From: Edaphovirga cremea | Lineage (GTDB): Bacteria; Pseudomonadota; Gammaproteobacteria; Enterobacterales; Enterobacteriaceae | Assembly (NCBI RefSeq): GCF_003332275.1 | Contig: NZ_QOVA01000024.1 | Span: 1-59,407 of the forward strand | Direction of reading: 5' to 3' | Length of the DNA stretch: 59,407 bases | Part shown: positions 35,332-44,789 of the stretch, in pieces | Position numbering within the stretch: the first letter of the stretch is position 1 | Layout: every line of letters starts with the position of its first letter | Notes under the pieces: model-generated | The model's database searches: none | The model's input: the letters and a program-made list of their open reading frames with translations, nothing else | What the model was told of the DNA's origin: nothing | Translations under genes and position numbers: made by a program

Positions 35332-36306
35332 TCAATCATCAACTGCACTCTGCGCCAAGGGATTTGAATCTTCATACATCCAAGGCCAGCGTTCTGCCAG
35401 GTGTTGGTAGATGGTGGTATCCAGAATGTGCTTAACGTCAGAAACAAGGGGAGGGATAAAATTCTCCAACTCCCCCGCACGACATAATATGGCCATTTTC
35501 CGGCTCAGGCCCGGAGAGGGGACAGGGATACAATTGAGGTTCGACAGCAAGCTAAAATCATTGGCTAAAAACATCGGCGTTGTCAGCGTCCAACCGTGGC
35601 CTGAAGCAATCATCGATAAAATATGGTCTGCCCTGGCGAGCTCAAATTGAATGTGAGGTTTTAGACTACGCCATTTTAACCAGTTTTGCGTTTGGGCACC
35701 TGTCGGTGTCTTGTAAGCGTAGGCGATGTAATTATGGTGCTTACACAACTGCTCCAAGGTTTTTTCTGGCCATTCAATGGGAGTGACGACAAAATACTTC
35801 TCTGTTATCAACGGGTAAAGAGTAAACAAATCAGGGGTATCTTCGTTTATCATGGTAACGATGACATCCAGTTTACCTGATTGCAATGCAGCCAATAATT
35901 CTGGTGCAGTACCCGTAATCTGGCTGATCTTATCCACTTTTGGTTCTAGATATTTCAAGATTTGCAGCCCAGCAATCGCAACCACTGAATCCACCAACCC
36001 CAAACGCAGAAGCGGTAATTTACCGCTGTCGATAATATGCAGCCAATTCTGCATTTGTTTGCATTCAGCCATAATTTTCATACTGAACTTGTAACATTCA
36101 TGGCCCGCCAGAGTGGGTTTTACTGGACGTGTCCGACGGTCAATCAATTGACAGCACAACGATTTTTCCAAGTGTGAAATGAGCTGAGATATCGCTGACT
36201 GAGTCTGATTCAACTGTCGGGCCGCGGCACTAAAAGATCCGGTATCAATGACGGTAATAAAAGCTCTAAGCTGATGTAAATCGAAGGTAATTTTTTCCAT
36301 ACTCAT
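35332..36306 (-). CDS. LysR-type regulator next to the second aspartase-like gene
   Basis: The 324-residue product has a LysR HTH (FSAAARQLNQTQSAISQLIS, residues about 25-44, followed by HLEKSLCCQLIDRRTRPVKP) and a periplasmic-binding-protein-like effector domain (LRLGLVDSVVAIAGLQILK, LAALQSGKLDVIVTMI, LSMIASGHGWTLTTP). It is divergent from the lyase gene at 36437 with a 130-bp gap. It is therefore the probable regulator of the lyase and the Dcu-type transporter gene downstream of it. It is not similar in detail to the HypT-like regulator of the first aspartase module. Confidence 0.9.
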   Translation of the reverse strand: MSMEKITFDLHQLRAFITVIDTGSFSAAARQLNQTQSAISQLISHLEKSLCCQLIDRRTRPVKPTLAGHECYKFSMKIMAECKQMQNWLHIIDSGKLPLLRLGLVDSVVAIAGLQILKYLEPKVDKISQITGTAPELLAALQSGKLDVIVTMINEDTPDLFTLYPLITEKYFVVTPIEWPEKTLEQLCKHHNYIAYAYKTPTGAQTQNWLKWRSLKPHIQFELARADHILSMIASGHGWTLTTPMFLANDFSLLSNLNCIPVPSPGLSRKMAILCRAGELENFIPPLVSDVKHILDTTIYQHLAERWPWMYEDSNPLAQSAVDD

Positions 36307-36436
36307 ATCAACTATTAATATTTTTAATAGTAATCATTATATTATCAACTCACCATGCTGTAACTGATCTACCTCTCATTTTGGCTGAGAGCGCCACCAT
36401 AGAATGAATTCTGTCAATTACATCAGGAGTCATTGT

Positions 36437-37858
36437 ATGAGAACTGAAACAGATTCATTAGGAAATGTGATAATACCGAATGATGCCTACTATGGCGCCC
36501 AGACCGAAAGAGCCAGATTGAATTTTGCGGTATCTGGGAAAACGGCGGTGGATGTTCCTAACTATCTTTGGTCTGTTGCTGCAATTAAACGTGCGGCTGC
36601 TGAGGCTAATAGTCAAATTAATGCGTTGGATCCTGAAATTGCCAATGCGATTATCCAGGCGGCAACAGAGGTAATGGAACACAAGTTCGATAACCACTTC
36701 CCCATTGATATTTTTCAGGGCGGGGGTGGCACCTCTACCAACATGAATATGAATGAGGTCATCGCTAATCGGGCTAATGAAATTATCACTGGAAGCAAAG
36801 GTTACCTCGTTGTTCACCCCAATACTCATGTCAATATGTGCCAATCAACCAATGACGTTATTCCGGCAGCAATGAAAATAACCTGCTGTCTGAATCTTGC
36901 CGATTTAATTACCGTCGTGGGCAGACTTGAAGAGGTGCTGAAACAGAAGACAATCGACTTTGCCAAGGTCGTTAAGTTGGCCAGAACCTGTCTGCAGGAT
37001 GCAGTTCCGATAACTCTGGGCCAACAATTCAGCGGCTATTATCATCAGACCAAACGCTTGCATCAGTCACTCATTGAGGCACGAAAACAAACTTTCTCGC
37101 TGCCGCTAGGTGCCACGGCGGTCGGTACCGGTTTATCAACCCTTCAGGGATATCTCGAACACGTTTATCCGCAATTGCAGCAGATAACCGGAGAACCCTT
37201 TGTCGCTGAAGAAAACTTCTTTGATGGACTACAAAACGGGGATACTTACCTTGAGGTTGCCGCGCAAATTAAAAAACTGGCGGTATTTTTGTCCAAAATG
37301 GCAACAGACTTCCGTTTGCAAGGCTCTGGTCCCCGAGCCGGTTTGAATGAACTCTTTATTCCTGCTGTCCAGCCCGGTTCATCCATTATGCCGGGAAAAA
37401 TCAACCCGGTAATACCTGAACTCATCAATCAAATTGCCTATCAGGTCATTGGCAATGATCTCAGCATTACCATGGCTGTCGAGGGAGGAGAACTTGATCT
37501 TAACGTTTGGGAGCCTGTAATTATCAAGACCCTTTTTGAGTCCTGCGGTCTATTAACCAACGCTATTCCAATCTTTATTGATAAATGCCTGATCGACTTA
37601 AAACCGAACGTTGAAGTATGCCGCCGTTATGCAGAACAGAGCACCGCATTAGCCACCGTTATTTCAACGCTCTTCGGATACAAAATAGGTAGTCAGGTCG
37701 CCATTCAGGCTTTTGAACAGAATTTAAGCATCCGCGAGGTTGTTATTGCCGAGGGAATTTTGACTGCGGCACAGGCTGATTATTTACTTGACCCAATGAT
37801 CATGACCGATCCGTCGGCCAGTGCTGCCGCAGTACATCGTTATCATCAAGAAAGTTAA
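36437..37858 (+). CDS. Aspartase/fumarase superfamily lyase, AspA paralogue
   Basis: A 473-residue enzyme of the aspartase/class II fumarase family. It keeps DIFQGGGGTSTNMNMNEVIA, HVNMCQSTNDVIPAAMKIT, CLQDAVPITLGQQF and the signature PGSSIMPGKINPVIPELIN with the catalytic-loop serine. Compared with AspA at 971 it has diverged widely, for example ARTCLQDA in place of GRTQLQDA and GEPFVAEENFFDGLQNGDTY in the middle. The substrate may be aspartate or a related amino or hydroxy diacid. ATG 36437 follows AGGAG at 7 bases; an upstream ATG (36404) is in frame but lacks such a site. It precedes a Dcu-type gene by 71 bp, so the two probably form an operon controlled by the divergent LysR regulator. 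Confidence 0.9.
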   Translation: MRTETDSLGNVIIPNDAYYGAQTERARLNFAVSGKTAVDVPNYLWSVAAIKRAAAEANSQINALDPEIANAIIQAATEVMEHKFDNHFPIDIFQGGGGTSTNMNMNEVIANRANEIITGSKGYLVVHPNTHVNMCQSTNDVIPAAMKITCCLNLADLITVVGRLEEVLKQKTIDFAKVVKLARTCLQDAVPITLGQQFSGYYHQTKRLHQSLIEARKQTFSLPLGATAVGTGLSTLQGYLEHVYPQLQQITGEPFVAEENFFDGLQNGDTYLEVAAQIKKLAVFLSKMATDFRLQGSGPRAGLNELFIPAVQPGSSIMPGKINPVIPELINQIAYQVIGNDLSITMAVEGGELDLNVWEPVIIKTLFESCGLLTNAIPIFIDKCLIDLKPNVEVCRRYAEQSTALATVISTLFGYKIGSQVAIQAFEQNLSIREVVIAEGILTAAQADYLLDPMIMTDPSASAAAVHRYHQES

Positions 37859-37929
37859 TAATTCTCCGCCTGACTTGGCTGACCGGTATTTATAACGAAG
37901 TAATTCTAATAATAATGAGGATAACCATT

Positions 37930-39234
37930 ATGTTAATTCTTGAAATTGTAATCTTGCTTGGTGCCATAGTCATGGCGGCACGCCTTGGGGGGATTGGCGT
38001 TGGGCTTGCCGGAGGATTAGGGCTGGCCATCGTGGTTTTTATTCTTGGATTACCCCCAGGAGATATCCCTATAGCCGTTATGTTAATCATTCTATCGGTA
38101 ATTCTGGCACTTTCAGTGATGCAGCAAGCCGGTGGAATGGGGTATATGGTGAAATGTGCGGAGAAGTTATTAAGAAATCATCCGCGTCACATCAATATAT
38201 TGGCACCAGCGACGACGTTTGTATTAACCATGCTGGCCGGAACCGGTTATACGGCGATGTCAGTACTCAACGTCATTCAACAAGTCGCTAAAGAGAATGG
38301 TATCCGTCCAAGCCAACCACTAAGCTCTGCCGTCGTTGCCTCCCAAATAGCGATTACTGCATCGCCAATATCAGCGGCAACAGCGGCAATGTATGTCGCG
38401 GTCGAAAAAATGGGCGTCAGTTTCGGTTCAGCGCTGTGCGTCATTATACCGGCTGCGATATTTGGTACTGTTGTCGCAGCATTTGTTGCCAGTCGTCAGG
38501 GGGTAGATTTAAAAAATGATCCCATCTATATCGATCGGGTGAATAAGGGATTAGTGAATTTTATCCCACCAGAAGTAAAGTTACTTGATGCCAGCCCTGA
38601 GGCTAAACGCTCCGTGTGGATTTTCCTGTCCGGCGTTTCATTTATCGTTCTGATGCTTTTACTTAAGCCGATTATTGGTCATAAATTAGGATCGCAGGAT
38701 ATTATTGTCATTACCATGTTACTTACCTCACTCATCATGGCCGTAGTCTGTAAAGTTGAATTAGCCTCAATAAAAAAGGCACCTATATTTCAGGATGGTG
38801 CCGAATCATTGGTTGTTGTGCTTGGTATTGTCTGGTTAAGTGCCACAATTATCGGGGTTCATATTCCTGAAATCAAAACTGTTGCGGGGGAAATGTTACG
38901 CGATTATCCGGCACTTCTCGCCGTGGTGTTTTTCTTTACCAGTGCGTTACTATTCAGTCAGGGTGCAACGAGTGCATTGCTGATCCCTATCGCTGCATCG
39001 CTTAATGTTGATGCCGGAACGATTCTTGCCAGTTTTGTTGCAGTGAGTGCGTTATATATTACCAATATTTATCCGACGACGGCATTTGCTATTGCTACAG
39101 ATGATACCGGTTCATTTTTGAGTAAGAAGTGGAATGGGTGTTTTATTGTTAACCACCCGTTCTTTTTACCCGGTTTATTAGGCATTGTCTGTTCTGTACC
39201 AGTAGGGTTCATGCTCGCTAAAATAGTTTTATAA
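37930..39234 (+). CDS. Anaerobic C4-dicarboxylate transporter, Dcu family (second copy)
   Basis: A 434-residue inner-membrane carrier with Dcu motifs: LGGIGVGLAGGLGLAIVVF, QQAGGMGYMVKCAEKLLRNH, MLAGTGYTAMSVLNVIQQVA, ASPISAATAAMYVAVEKMG, FSQGATSALLIPIAASLNVD. It resembles the transporter at 4341 along its length but with many differences. ATG 37930 follows GAGGATA at 8 bases; an in-frame ATG at 37915 overlaps that site. It would supply the upstream lyase with its diacid or exchange product for substrate. Confidence 0.9.
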   Translation: MLILEIVILLGAIVMAARLGGIGVGLAGGLGLAIVVFILGLPPGDIPIAVMLIILSVILALSVMQQAGGMGYMVKCAEKLLRNHPRHINILAPATTFVLTMLAGTGYTAMSVLNVIQQVAKENGIRPSQPLSSAVVASQIAITASPISAATAAMYVAVEKMGVSFGSALCVIIPAAIFGTVVAAFVASRQGVDLKNDPIYIDRVNKGLVNFIPPEVKLLDASPEAKRSVWIFLSGVSFIVLMLLLKPIIGHKLGSQDIIVITMLLTSLIMAVVCKVELASIKKAPIFQDGAESLVVVLGIVWLSATIIGVHIPEIKTVAGEMLRDYPALLAVVFFFTSALLFSQGATSALLIPIAASLNVDAGTILASFVAVSALYITNIYPTTAFAIATDDTGSFLSKKWNGCFIVNHPFFLPGLLGIVCSVPVGFMLAKIVL

Positions 39235-39315
39235 CGGGTAATTTTATACCTTTCTCAGGTCTTGCTTTATATATAAAGGAACTATAGGCAGAATAAATTT
39301 GCCATCGCCATCATC

Positions 39316-39354
39316 ACTCAGTGCATTCGTTGGTATCCGGCTTATGCACTGAGT
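39316..39354. repeat. 11-bp inverted repeat between convergent genes
   Basis: ACTCAGTGCAT (39316-39326) and ATGCACTGAGT (39344-39354) form a perfect stem with a 17-base loop. It lies 81 bp after the Dcu gene and ends at the first base of the LuxR-type gene's stop codon. No T run follows on either strand, so it may be a non-canonical terminator or protein-binding site. Confidence 0.6.
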
Positions 39355-39926
39355 CAGAAAATTGCCGTTCTTAGAGTTTCTGTTCTCACCGGACATATTT
39401 CAAACATATTCCTGCCACCCAGTTTAAGGAAAGCGTTGCGTCTGTGTGCATACACTGTTTTTATTGAAATACGTAAAAATTGACCAATGGAATAGGCATT
39501 CATTCCATTAATGGTATGAAGCAGGATGATTTTTTCCCTTTCGGTCAATTTATCTCGCATTAAATCCATTGCAAATTCCTCGTCTACCGGGTTTTTCGCT
39601 ATCTTGTCCCTAATAATTTCAATGCCGGCATAAGCATCCAGGAAAGTATGTCTCCTAAAGGCGCTATTAAACTTTACCTCGCTGTTCGTTGGAATGAAAA
39701 TCAACCGCCCTGCGAAAGAAGCCCTTGAAATCAGGAAGGAAAGCTCATCAAGATAATTTGACGTGTAAAAAATAAATATATCCTCCTCCTTAAATCTGCT
39801 TCCTGGGAGGTTTTTTAATTCATCCGGATTGATCCTGTTCACCACATGCTCATCGTCCTGGAGATGCTCCTTGATCCCGTTAAAAAAATAGATGTTTTCA
39901 GTCACTATATTAATATTTATGGTCAT
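39354..39926 (-). CDS. LuxR-type regulator with pseudo-receiver, fimbria-linked
   Basis: A 190-residue protein with a C-terminal LuxR HTH (LTEREKIILLHTINGMNAYS, IGQFLRISIKTVYAHRRNAF, residues about 125-165). The N-terminal half resembles a response-regulator receiver fold, but the phospho-acceptor position reads IFIFYTSNYLDE without an aspartate, so it is probably phosphorylation-independent. It lies downstream of a fimbrial pilin-chaperone-usher-adhesin cluster on the same strand (144-bp gap), in the same relative place as the LuxR-type gene after fimH. It probably regulates this cluster or another surface structure. Confidence 0.85.
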   Translation of the reverse strand: MTININIVTENIYFFNGIKEHLQDDEHVVNRINPDELKNLPGSRFKEEDIFIFYTSNYLDELSFLISRASFAGRLIFIPTNSEVKFNSAFRRHTFLDAYAGIEIIRDKIAKNPVDEEFAMDLMRDKLTEREKIILLHTINGMNAYSIGQFLRISIKTVYAHRRNAFLKLGGRNMFEICPVRTETLRTAIF

Positions 39927-40070
39927 ATCCCTCGTCCTTTTTTAGACACCCTGATATCTATTGATAGCAACATGACTCTGACAGCGTTGCCAATACCCCC
40001 CATGTATTGAGCTTTTATAATAAGTGACGATGCGCAGACGCTTTATCTTGCTGGTATCGTCTTTTATTTA

Positions 40071-41231
40071 TTAATAATAGTTAATGGTGAATTCCACTTT
40101 GCCATTCGCTTTTCCAGGCGTGGGTGTTGTCGCCGTTTGAATATAGCGGGCCGACAGCGGCACGCGGATCGTCGAGGTGCCGTCTTTAGGTAGCGTAATG
40201 GTTTTTTCTGCCGTAAAGTTAAATGGCGTCGGCGCTTGGCTGCTATCTCCCCAACCAAGTTGTATTCCAACGCCTGAGGCTGCCCCGGATATCATTGAGT
40301 CGATAGCCATAATTCCATTGGTGCCATCCAGCACTTCGGTTGTCGGTGTCAGACGTATGCCAATACTGTTATTGGTTGAAGGTGAAACAATAGTTGTACC
40401 AGTATTGAAATTTATCAATTGCGCGGGGTTGCTCTGATTATAGAAACCGTGAAATGTCGGGCAATTGGTCAGGCTAATTGAGGCATCAACCCAAGGGGTT
40501 GTTGAATTTATCGATTTAAAATGATCATGTATTTCGTATGACCCTAATGTAACAAAAACATTAGGGGTAGTGCAGGTTTGCGACGAGACGATCAGGTTTC
40601 CCTGAAACGTGACGTTGTTTAGTCGAATAGGCAATCCTTGGATGGGGCTGGCGGAACGCGAATTCATAATATCATCACTCGCTGTGGGAAAACTCGATGC
40701 TGCAATAGAGTAACTCCCCGGGATCAGCGTGCCTATCTTGATCAATGAAATATAGCGCGTTGCACTGCTTAAAGTGGCAAAGCTCCCGGCTTCACCGATG
40801 ACGACATCCTCATCACGATACCCCGGAGCCCCCATTATTGCTGCAGCACGATCTTTGTATCGTGATATAGCAACGCCAATCCCAGGGATATTGGTTTGAT
40901 ATACTGCCCCAGCAAAGGGGCCGGTATTTAGCCCACTGAGTGGAAGGGGGGCATGAACAATACTGACAGCCCAGTTATAGAAAGCAGGGAACTCATCTGC
41001 TAAACATAGCATATATGAGGGAGGATTAGTCCATCCTCCCTGATAGATAATGGTCCCTTCCGGAATATCTGCACCTATTGAAATTACCGGCGGGCTCAGT
41101 GGTACAGTTAGTGATACGGTACTTGACCCCCGATCAAACTCACAAGTTACCACAGCCCATCCACAGTGGCTGGTTGTAGTTAACAGTACCCCACAGAACA
41201 AAATCAAAATGTTTTTCATCGATAACTTCAT
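40071..41231 (-). CDS. Two-domain fimbrial tip adhesin
   Basis: The 386-residue exported protein (signal peptide to HCGWA) has an N-terminal region of about 200 residues that is likely a receptor-binding domain (VPLSPPVISIGADIPEGTII, YQGGW, PGIGVAISRY, RYISLIKIGTLIPGSYSIA) and a C-terminal pilin domain (SQTCTTPNVFVTLGSYEIHD, SGVGIQLGWGDSSQAP, VPLSARYIQTATTPTPGKAN, ending FTINYY). It is last in a pilin-chaperone-usher-adhesin cluster and has two paralogues at 54580 and 55915. The receptor is unknown. ATG 41231 is preferred because GAGGG precedes it; ATG 41219 is a possible alternative. Confidence 0.88.
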   Translation of the reverse strand: MKLSMKNILILFCGVLLTTTSHCGWAVVTCEFDRGSSTVSLTVPLSPPVISIGADIPEGTIIYQGGWTNPPSYMLCLADEFPAFYNWAVSIVHAPLPLSGLNTGPFAGAVYQTNIPGIGVAISRYKDRAAAIMGAPGYRDEDVVIGEAGSFATLSSATRYISLIKIGTLIPGSYSIAASSFPTASDDIMNSRSASPIQGLPIRLNNVTFQGNLIVSSQTCTTPNVFVTLGSYEIHDHFKSINSTTPWVDASISLTNCPTFHGFYNQSNPAQLINFNTGTTIVSPSTNNSIGIRLTPTTEVLDGTNGIMAIDSMISGAASGVGIQLGWGDSSQAPTPFNFTAEKTITLPKDGTSTIRVPLSARYIQTATTPTPGKANGKVEFTINYY

Positions 41232-41304
41232 ACGTCATTATCCCTCTTTCTGACTCTCCGTGCAGGCCCTGCCAGAAAGGAAAATAGTTGTGATACCCCG
41301 GCGG

Positions 41305-43953
41305 TTAACCGTTGTTAACCGCCGATACTGTGTCGCTTTTTGCCAGTTTCGACGTCTGGAAAGTTGAGGATGTTGCCGCCGTGCAAGGGGAGGTGAATGT
41401 CTGTATCTGGCTCTGGGTCTGCCCTTTGGCAATGGGCATCAGCACATAGCTGACGGTGCATTGCATCTCGCCGCCTTCGCCCCATTTCACCTGCAACCGA
41501 CCCTGGTCTTCCGCCACCCGCGCATACAGTTGCCCGCCCTGACCCACCGAGCCCACGCTGTTGCCTTTGCCGTCAAAGATATTCGCCCCAAACGGCACCG
41601 GTTCACCCTGGTAGGTGGAATTGATCAGGATAAGGGTCCCCTGCCTGGCGTTGTATTTCACTTTCACCACCGCCCCGGAATACGGCGCCACTTTCTGGCT
41701 GGTGTTGTCCAGCTCCACGCCCGCCGCCGTCCCCTGCGGATCGATGATAATGTCATTCATCTGGTACGGGTTCAGGTAAGGCACCACCGCGTAGCCGCGC
41801 GAATCAACCGTCACCCCCGGATACGACGACATGCTGGCCCCTTCCGCCCCTTTGGCTTCAATCAGCGCGAAGGTATCTGAGGTGTAAGGCGTAAAGGTCA
41901 GGCCGCCCGTATGCCCAATCACCGTGCCGTTCAGGCCAGCGGAGGCGCTGTGGTAGCCTTTCCCGGTGCTGTAGGTGCCGCTCATCGCCGTCGCCGGACT
42001 GCGGTAGTTGCCGTTTACCGACCCGCTGGTGCCGACCCCCTGATTGGCGTTCATCGCCGTCACGCCGTAGCTGAACTGGTTATCAGCGCCGCCCGTACCG
42101 GACACGGTTGCCTGCTGCCCATAACGGCCACTGCTGTCATGGGAAAGATCCATACGCAACTGCGGGATATTTCTCTGGTCATCACGTCCCAGCGGCACGC
42201 TGAAACTGAGCAGGTAGTTGGTCTGGGTCGAGCCCAGGCTGGAATAGCTGCGGCCCACGCTCAGCCCGTAGGACACGCTCTTGTAGCGGTTGTTGTAGCC
42301 CATCTGGTATTGCTTCTCGGTACCCTCTTTGTTCCAGTAGTTCTGCACCGAGCCACTCAGATATAACTGCCCCCACGCGTCAGGAAGCCCCTGCCCGTAG
42401 GTGACCGTCAGCCGGTTTTTGGCCCGCCATATCGAGTCCGCCGGGAAGCCCTGTTCCACCGCTTCGCGGGTCTGCATCGCGGTCATGAAATCCATGTAGC
42501 CGTCGGTGGAGAAACGGTAGGCCGCCAGCGACAGGTTGCTGTTGGTCTCGGTGATCATCTTGCTGTAGCTGATCTGATAGCTCTGGCCACTCATCGCCGC
42601 GTCGTGCCTGTTCGGTCCATCGGTGCTTTTACCCAGATGCATACGGGCCTGGGTGGCATCAAACGCCACTGCGCCGATCGGCGTACCGATCGCGGCCCCG
42701 ACCTGCAGGGCATAGTAGTTCTGGCTGAGCTGCATACCGCCGTAACCGGTGACGCTGTTGGTCAGCCCGCGCTGGTAGGTCGCCTGATAGAGCGCCGAAT
42801 TGTGGCGCAGGATTTCGCTGCGCAGTTCACCCATGGTCAGCGAATAACGCGACGACCCCGGCCGCAGCAGTTGTGCTACCGACGCATACGGCACCAGGAA
42901 TGTCTGCTGCGTGCCGTCAGACTCCCGCACGGTGACCTCCAGATCCCCGCCGTACCCGGTCGGGTACAGGTCATTGATCAGGAACTCGCCGGGGGTGACG
43001 GTGGTTTCATACAGCACCTGACCGCCCTGGCGCACGGTGACCCGGGCATTGGTGCGGGCAATCCCGCGGATCTCCGGCGCATAGCCGCGCACCGACTCCG
43101 GCAGCATCCGCTCGTCGCTGGCCAACTGGATACCGGTGAACGGCAGCGTATCGAAAAGCATCCCCAGCGTGTTGGACTGGCCCATCAGCACGCGACCCTT
43201 GATGATCGGAATATCGCGCTGCACGTAGGTATTGAGGGTGTTGTACTTCTTCGGCCCGACATTCGATCCGCTGTAGGCGCCGTTATGGCGTAAATACCAG
43301 GCACCGACGTTCAGCCCGGCATTCACGCCGGCATACAGGGAATTGTAAGTGGTGCCGCGCGATTCACTGGTGTAGCCATTGACGTTATAGCCGAGCAACA
43401 GTGCCGGGACGCCACTGTCCCACAATTCGGGGCTCACCGTGCCCCGGGCCGTCGTCAGCATATATATCTGCGGAATAACGATATCCAGGCGCTGTTCATT
43501 AGTGTCGTAAGTAACCCGCGCCTGCGGCAACTTCTTTTCCAGGTCAAGACACTGGTCAGCGTTGCCTGACGGAATTAAAAAATCCGCAGGCAGTTTCTCG
43601 TAATTGAACGCAATGTTTTTAATAATCTCACGGGTCAGGCAGGGATATACCGACTTGTCTGACCGCATCTTGAATTCAATGTCGGTATTGCGCACCAGTT
43701 GGCTGTTAATATACAGGGCGGTTTTGTACACGCCGGGCAGCGCCGAGGAACCATGGGCAAAGCGGCTGAGGTCCACTGAGCTTTGATCATCAACATTCAG
43801 GAATGAGGAATCAAACTCCAGATTCTTTGCGGTCTCTGGCTGGGGAGTGACTGTATTTTCAGCGCGCGCATTCCCCACGAAAAAAGTCGATAGAATGGCT
43901 AGCGCCAGAGGGGAGAATTTACTCTGCGATCCACGTTGCAAAGATTTTGACAT
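41305..43953 (-). CDS. Outer-membrane fimbrial usher (cluster 2)
   Basis: The 882-residue usher has a signal sequence ending VGNARA, an N-terminal chaperone-binding domain (LEFDSSFLNVDDQSSVDLSR), the plug/barrel motifs (YETTVTPGEFLINDLYPTGY, DLEVTVRESDGTQQTFLVPY) and the C-terminal domain with a cysteine pair (EMQCTVSY and TSPC). It shares long stretches with the usher at 57078 (for example VVPYLNPYQMNDIIIDPQGT) and less with FimD. It exports the pilin at 44790 and the adhesin at 40071. It lies 78 bp after the chaperone gene. Confidence 0.93.
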   Translation of the reverse strand: MSKSLQRGSQSKFSPLALAILSTFFVGNARAENTVTPQPETAKNLEFDSSFLNVDDQSSVDLSRFAHGSSALPGVYKTALYINSQLVRNTDIEFKMRSDKSVYPCLTREIIKNIAFNYEKLPADFLIPSGNADQCLDLEKKLPQARVTYDTNEQRLDIVIPQIYMLTTARGTVSPELWDSGVPALLLGYNVNGYTSESRGTTYNSLYAGVNAGLNVGAWYLRHNGAYSGSNVGPKKYNTLNTYVQRDIPIIKGRVLMGQSNTLGMLFDTLPFTGIQLASDERMLPESVRGYAPEIRGIARTNARVTVRQGGQVLYETTVTPGEFLINDLYPTGYGGDLEVTVRESDGTQQTFLVPYASVAQLLRPGSSRYSLTMGELRSEILRHNSALYQATYQRGLTNSVTGYGGMQLSQNYYALQVGAAIGTPIGAVAFDATQARMHLGKSTDGPNRHDAAMSGQSYQISYSKMITETNSNLSLAAYRFSTDGYMDFMTAMQTREAVEQGFPADSIWRAKNRLTVTYGQGLPDAWGQLYLSGSVQNYWNKEGTEKQYQMGYNNRYKSVSYGLSVGRSYSSLGSTQTNYLLSFSVPLGRDDQRNIPQLRMDLSHDSSGRYGQQATVSGTGGADNQFSYGVTAMNANQGVGTSGSVNGNYRSPATAMSGTYSTGKGYHSASAGLNGTVIGHTGGLTFTPYTSDTFALIEAKGAEGASMSSYPGVTVDSRGYAVVPYLNPYQMNDIIIDPQGTAAGVELDNTSQKVAPYSGAVVKVKYNARQGTLILINSTYQGEPVPFGANIFDGKGNSVGSVGQGGQLYARVAEDQGRLQVKWGEGGEMQCTVSYVLMPIAKGQTQSQIQTFTSPCTAATSSTFQTSKLAKSDTVSAVNNG

Positions 43954-44031
43954 AAAGCATCCCTTCAGAATTCATTCCTGAATATTGACAATCCTGTCTC
44001 GTTAAATAGATCGCTAATTTATACGGAATTA

Positions 44032-44733
44032 TTATTTTATGATGGCGTCAAAAGAATTGACTGCCCCGTAATCATTAACGAACTCCCCACTCACTTTATT
44101 GCCCGCATTCGCCGGCAAAGCAAATATCTGGTTTCCCCGTGGTGCCACCATCAGACCGTCAACTTTTTTACTGTTTACCATCACATTCGCAAAAGAGACA
44201 TAATAGGGCGTCGGATTGGTAGCTTGCAGACCATTCCCTTTTGCACTCCAGGTGACGGCTTTGGCGGCATCATTGGCGTTGCCCGTCAGCCCGGCGGGGC
44301 GATAAAACAGCTTGATGCGCGAGCGGAAAGCCATCTGCAACGTATTCTCATCGGCTTTGGCCGCATTCTTTGCCGGGACTTCAAGGACGTTGAGCCAGAA
44401 TACCGACTCTTTGTCCATCGGCAATGCGCCACCGGCATAGCTGATACGCAGGGTCTGGCCTTTACTGGGCTCAACGCGGTTTATCGGCGGGGTCAACACA
44501 AAAGGCACCCGAATGGCGGACGGTTTGGCCGTGGAATCGCCGGTATCGATCCAGCTCTGGATCAGCACGGGGGTTGAACCGACATTGCTGAGTTTGACGC
44601 TCACCTCTCTGGCATCAGATGGATAGATCACCCGCGTACCGCTAATCACCACGCCAGCCAGGCTGCTGGTACTGAAAAGAACCACGGTCGCCAGGCAGAA
44701 GACCTGAGGGGGGATCCGGGAAAAAAAAGACAT
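44032..44733 (-). CDS. Periplasmic fimbrial chaperone (cluster 2)
   Basis: A 233-residue PapD-like chaperone with signal peptide (to STSSLAG). Motifs include VISGTRVIYPSDAREVSVKL, VLIQSWIDTGDSTAKPSAIR, PFVLTPPINRVEPSKGQTLR, the edge strand LQMAFRSRIKLFYRPAGLTG and VNDYGAVNSFDA near the end. It holds the pilin at 44790 in the periplasm and passes it to the usher. It lies 57 bp after the pilin gene. Confidence 0.93.
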   Translation of the reverse strand: MSFFSRIPPQVFCLATVVLFSTSSLAGVVISGTRVIYPSDAREVSVKLSNVGSTPVLIQSWIDTGDSTAKPSAIRVPFVLTPPINRVEPSKGQTLRISYAGGALPMDKESVFWLNVLEVPAKNAAKADENTLQMAFRSRIKLFYRPAGLTGNANDAAKAVTWSAKGNGLQATNPTPYYVSFANVMVNSKKVDGLMVAPRGNQIFALPANAGNKVSGEFVNDYGAVNSFDAIIK

Positions 44734-44789
44734 GATAAGCTCCCTGCAAACAGTCTAAATGGGGAGGGTTATGCCCTCCCCCAAACGTA

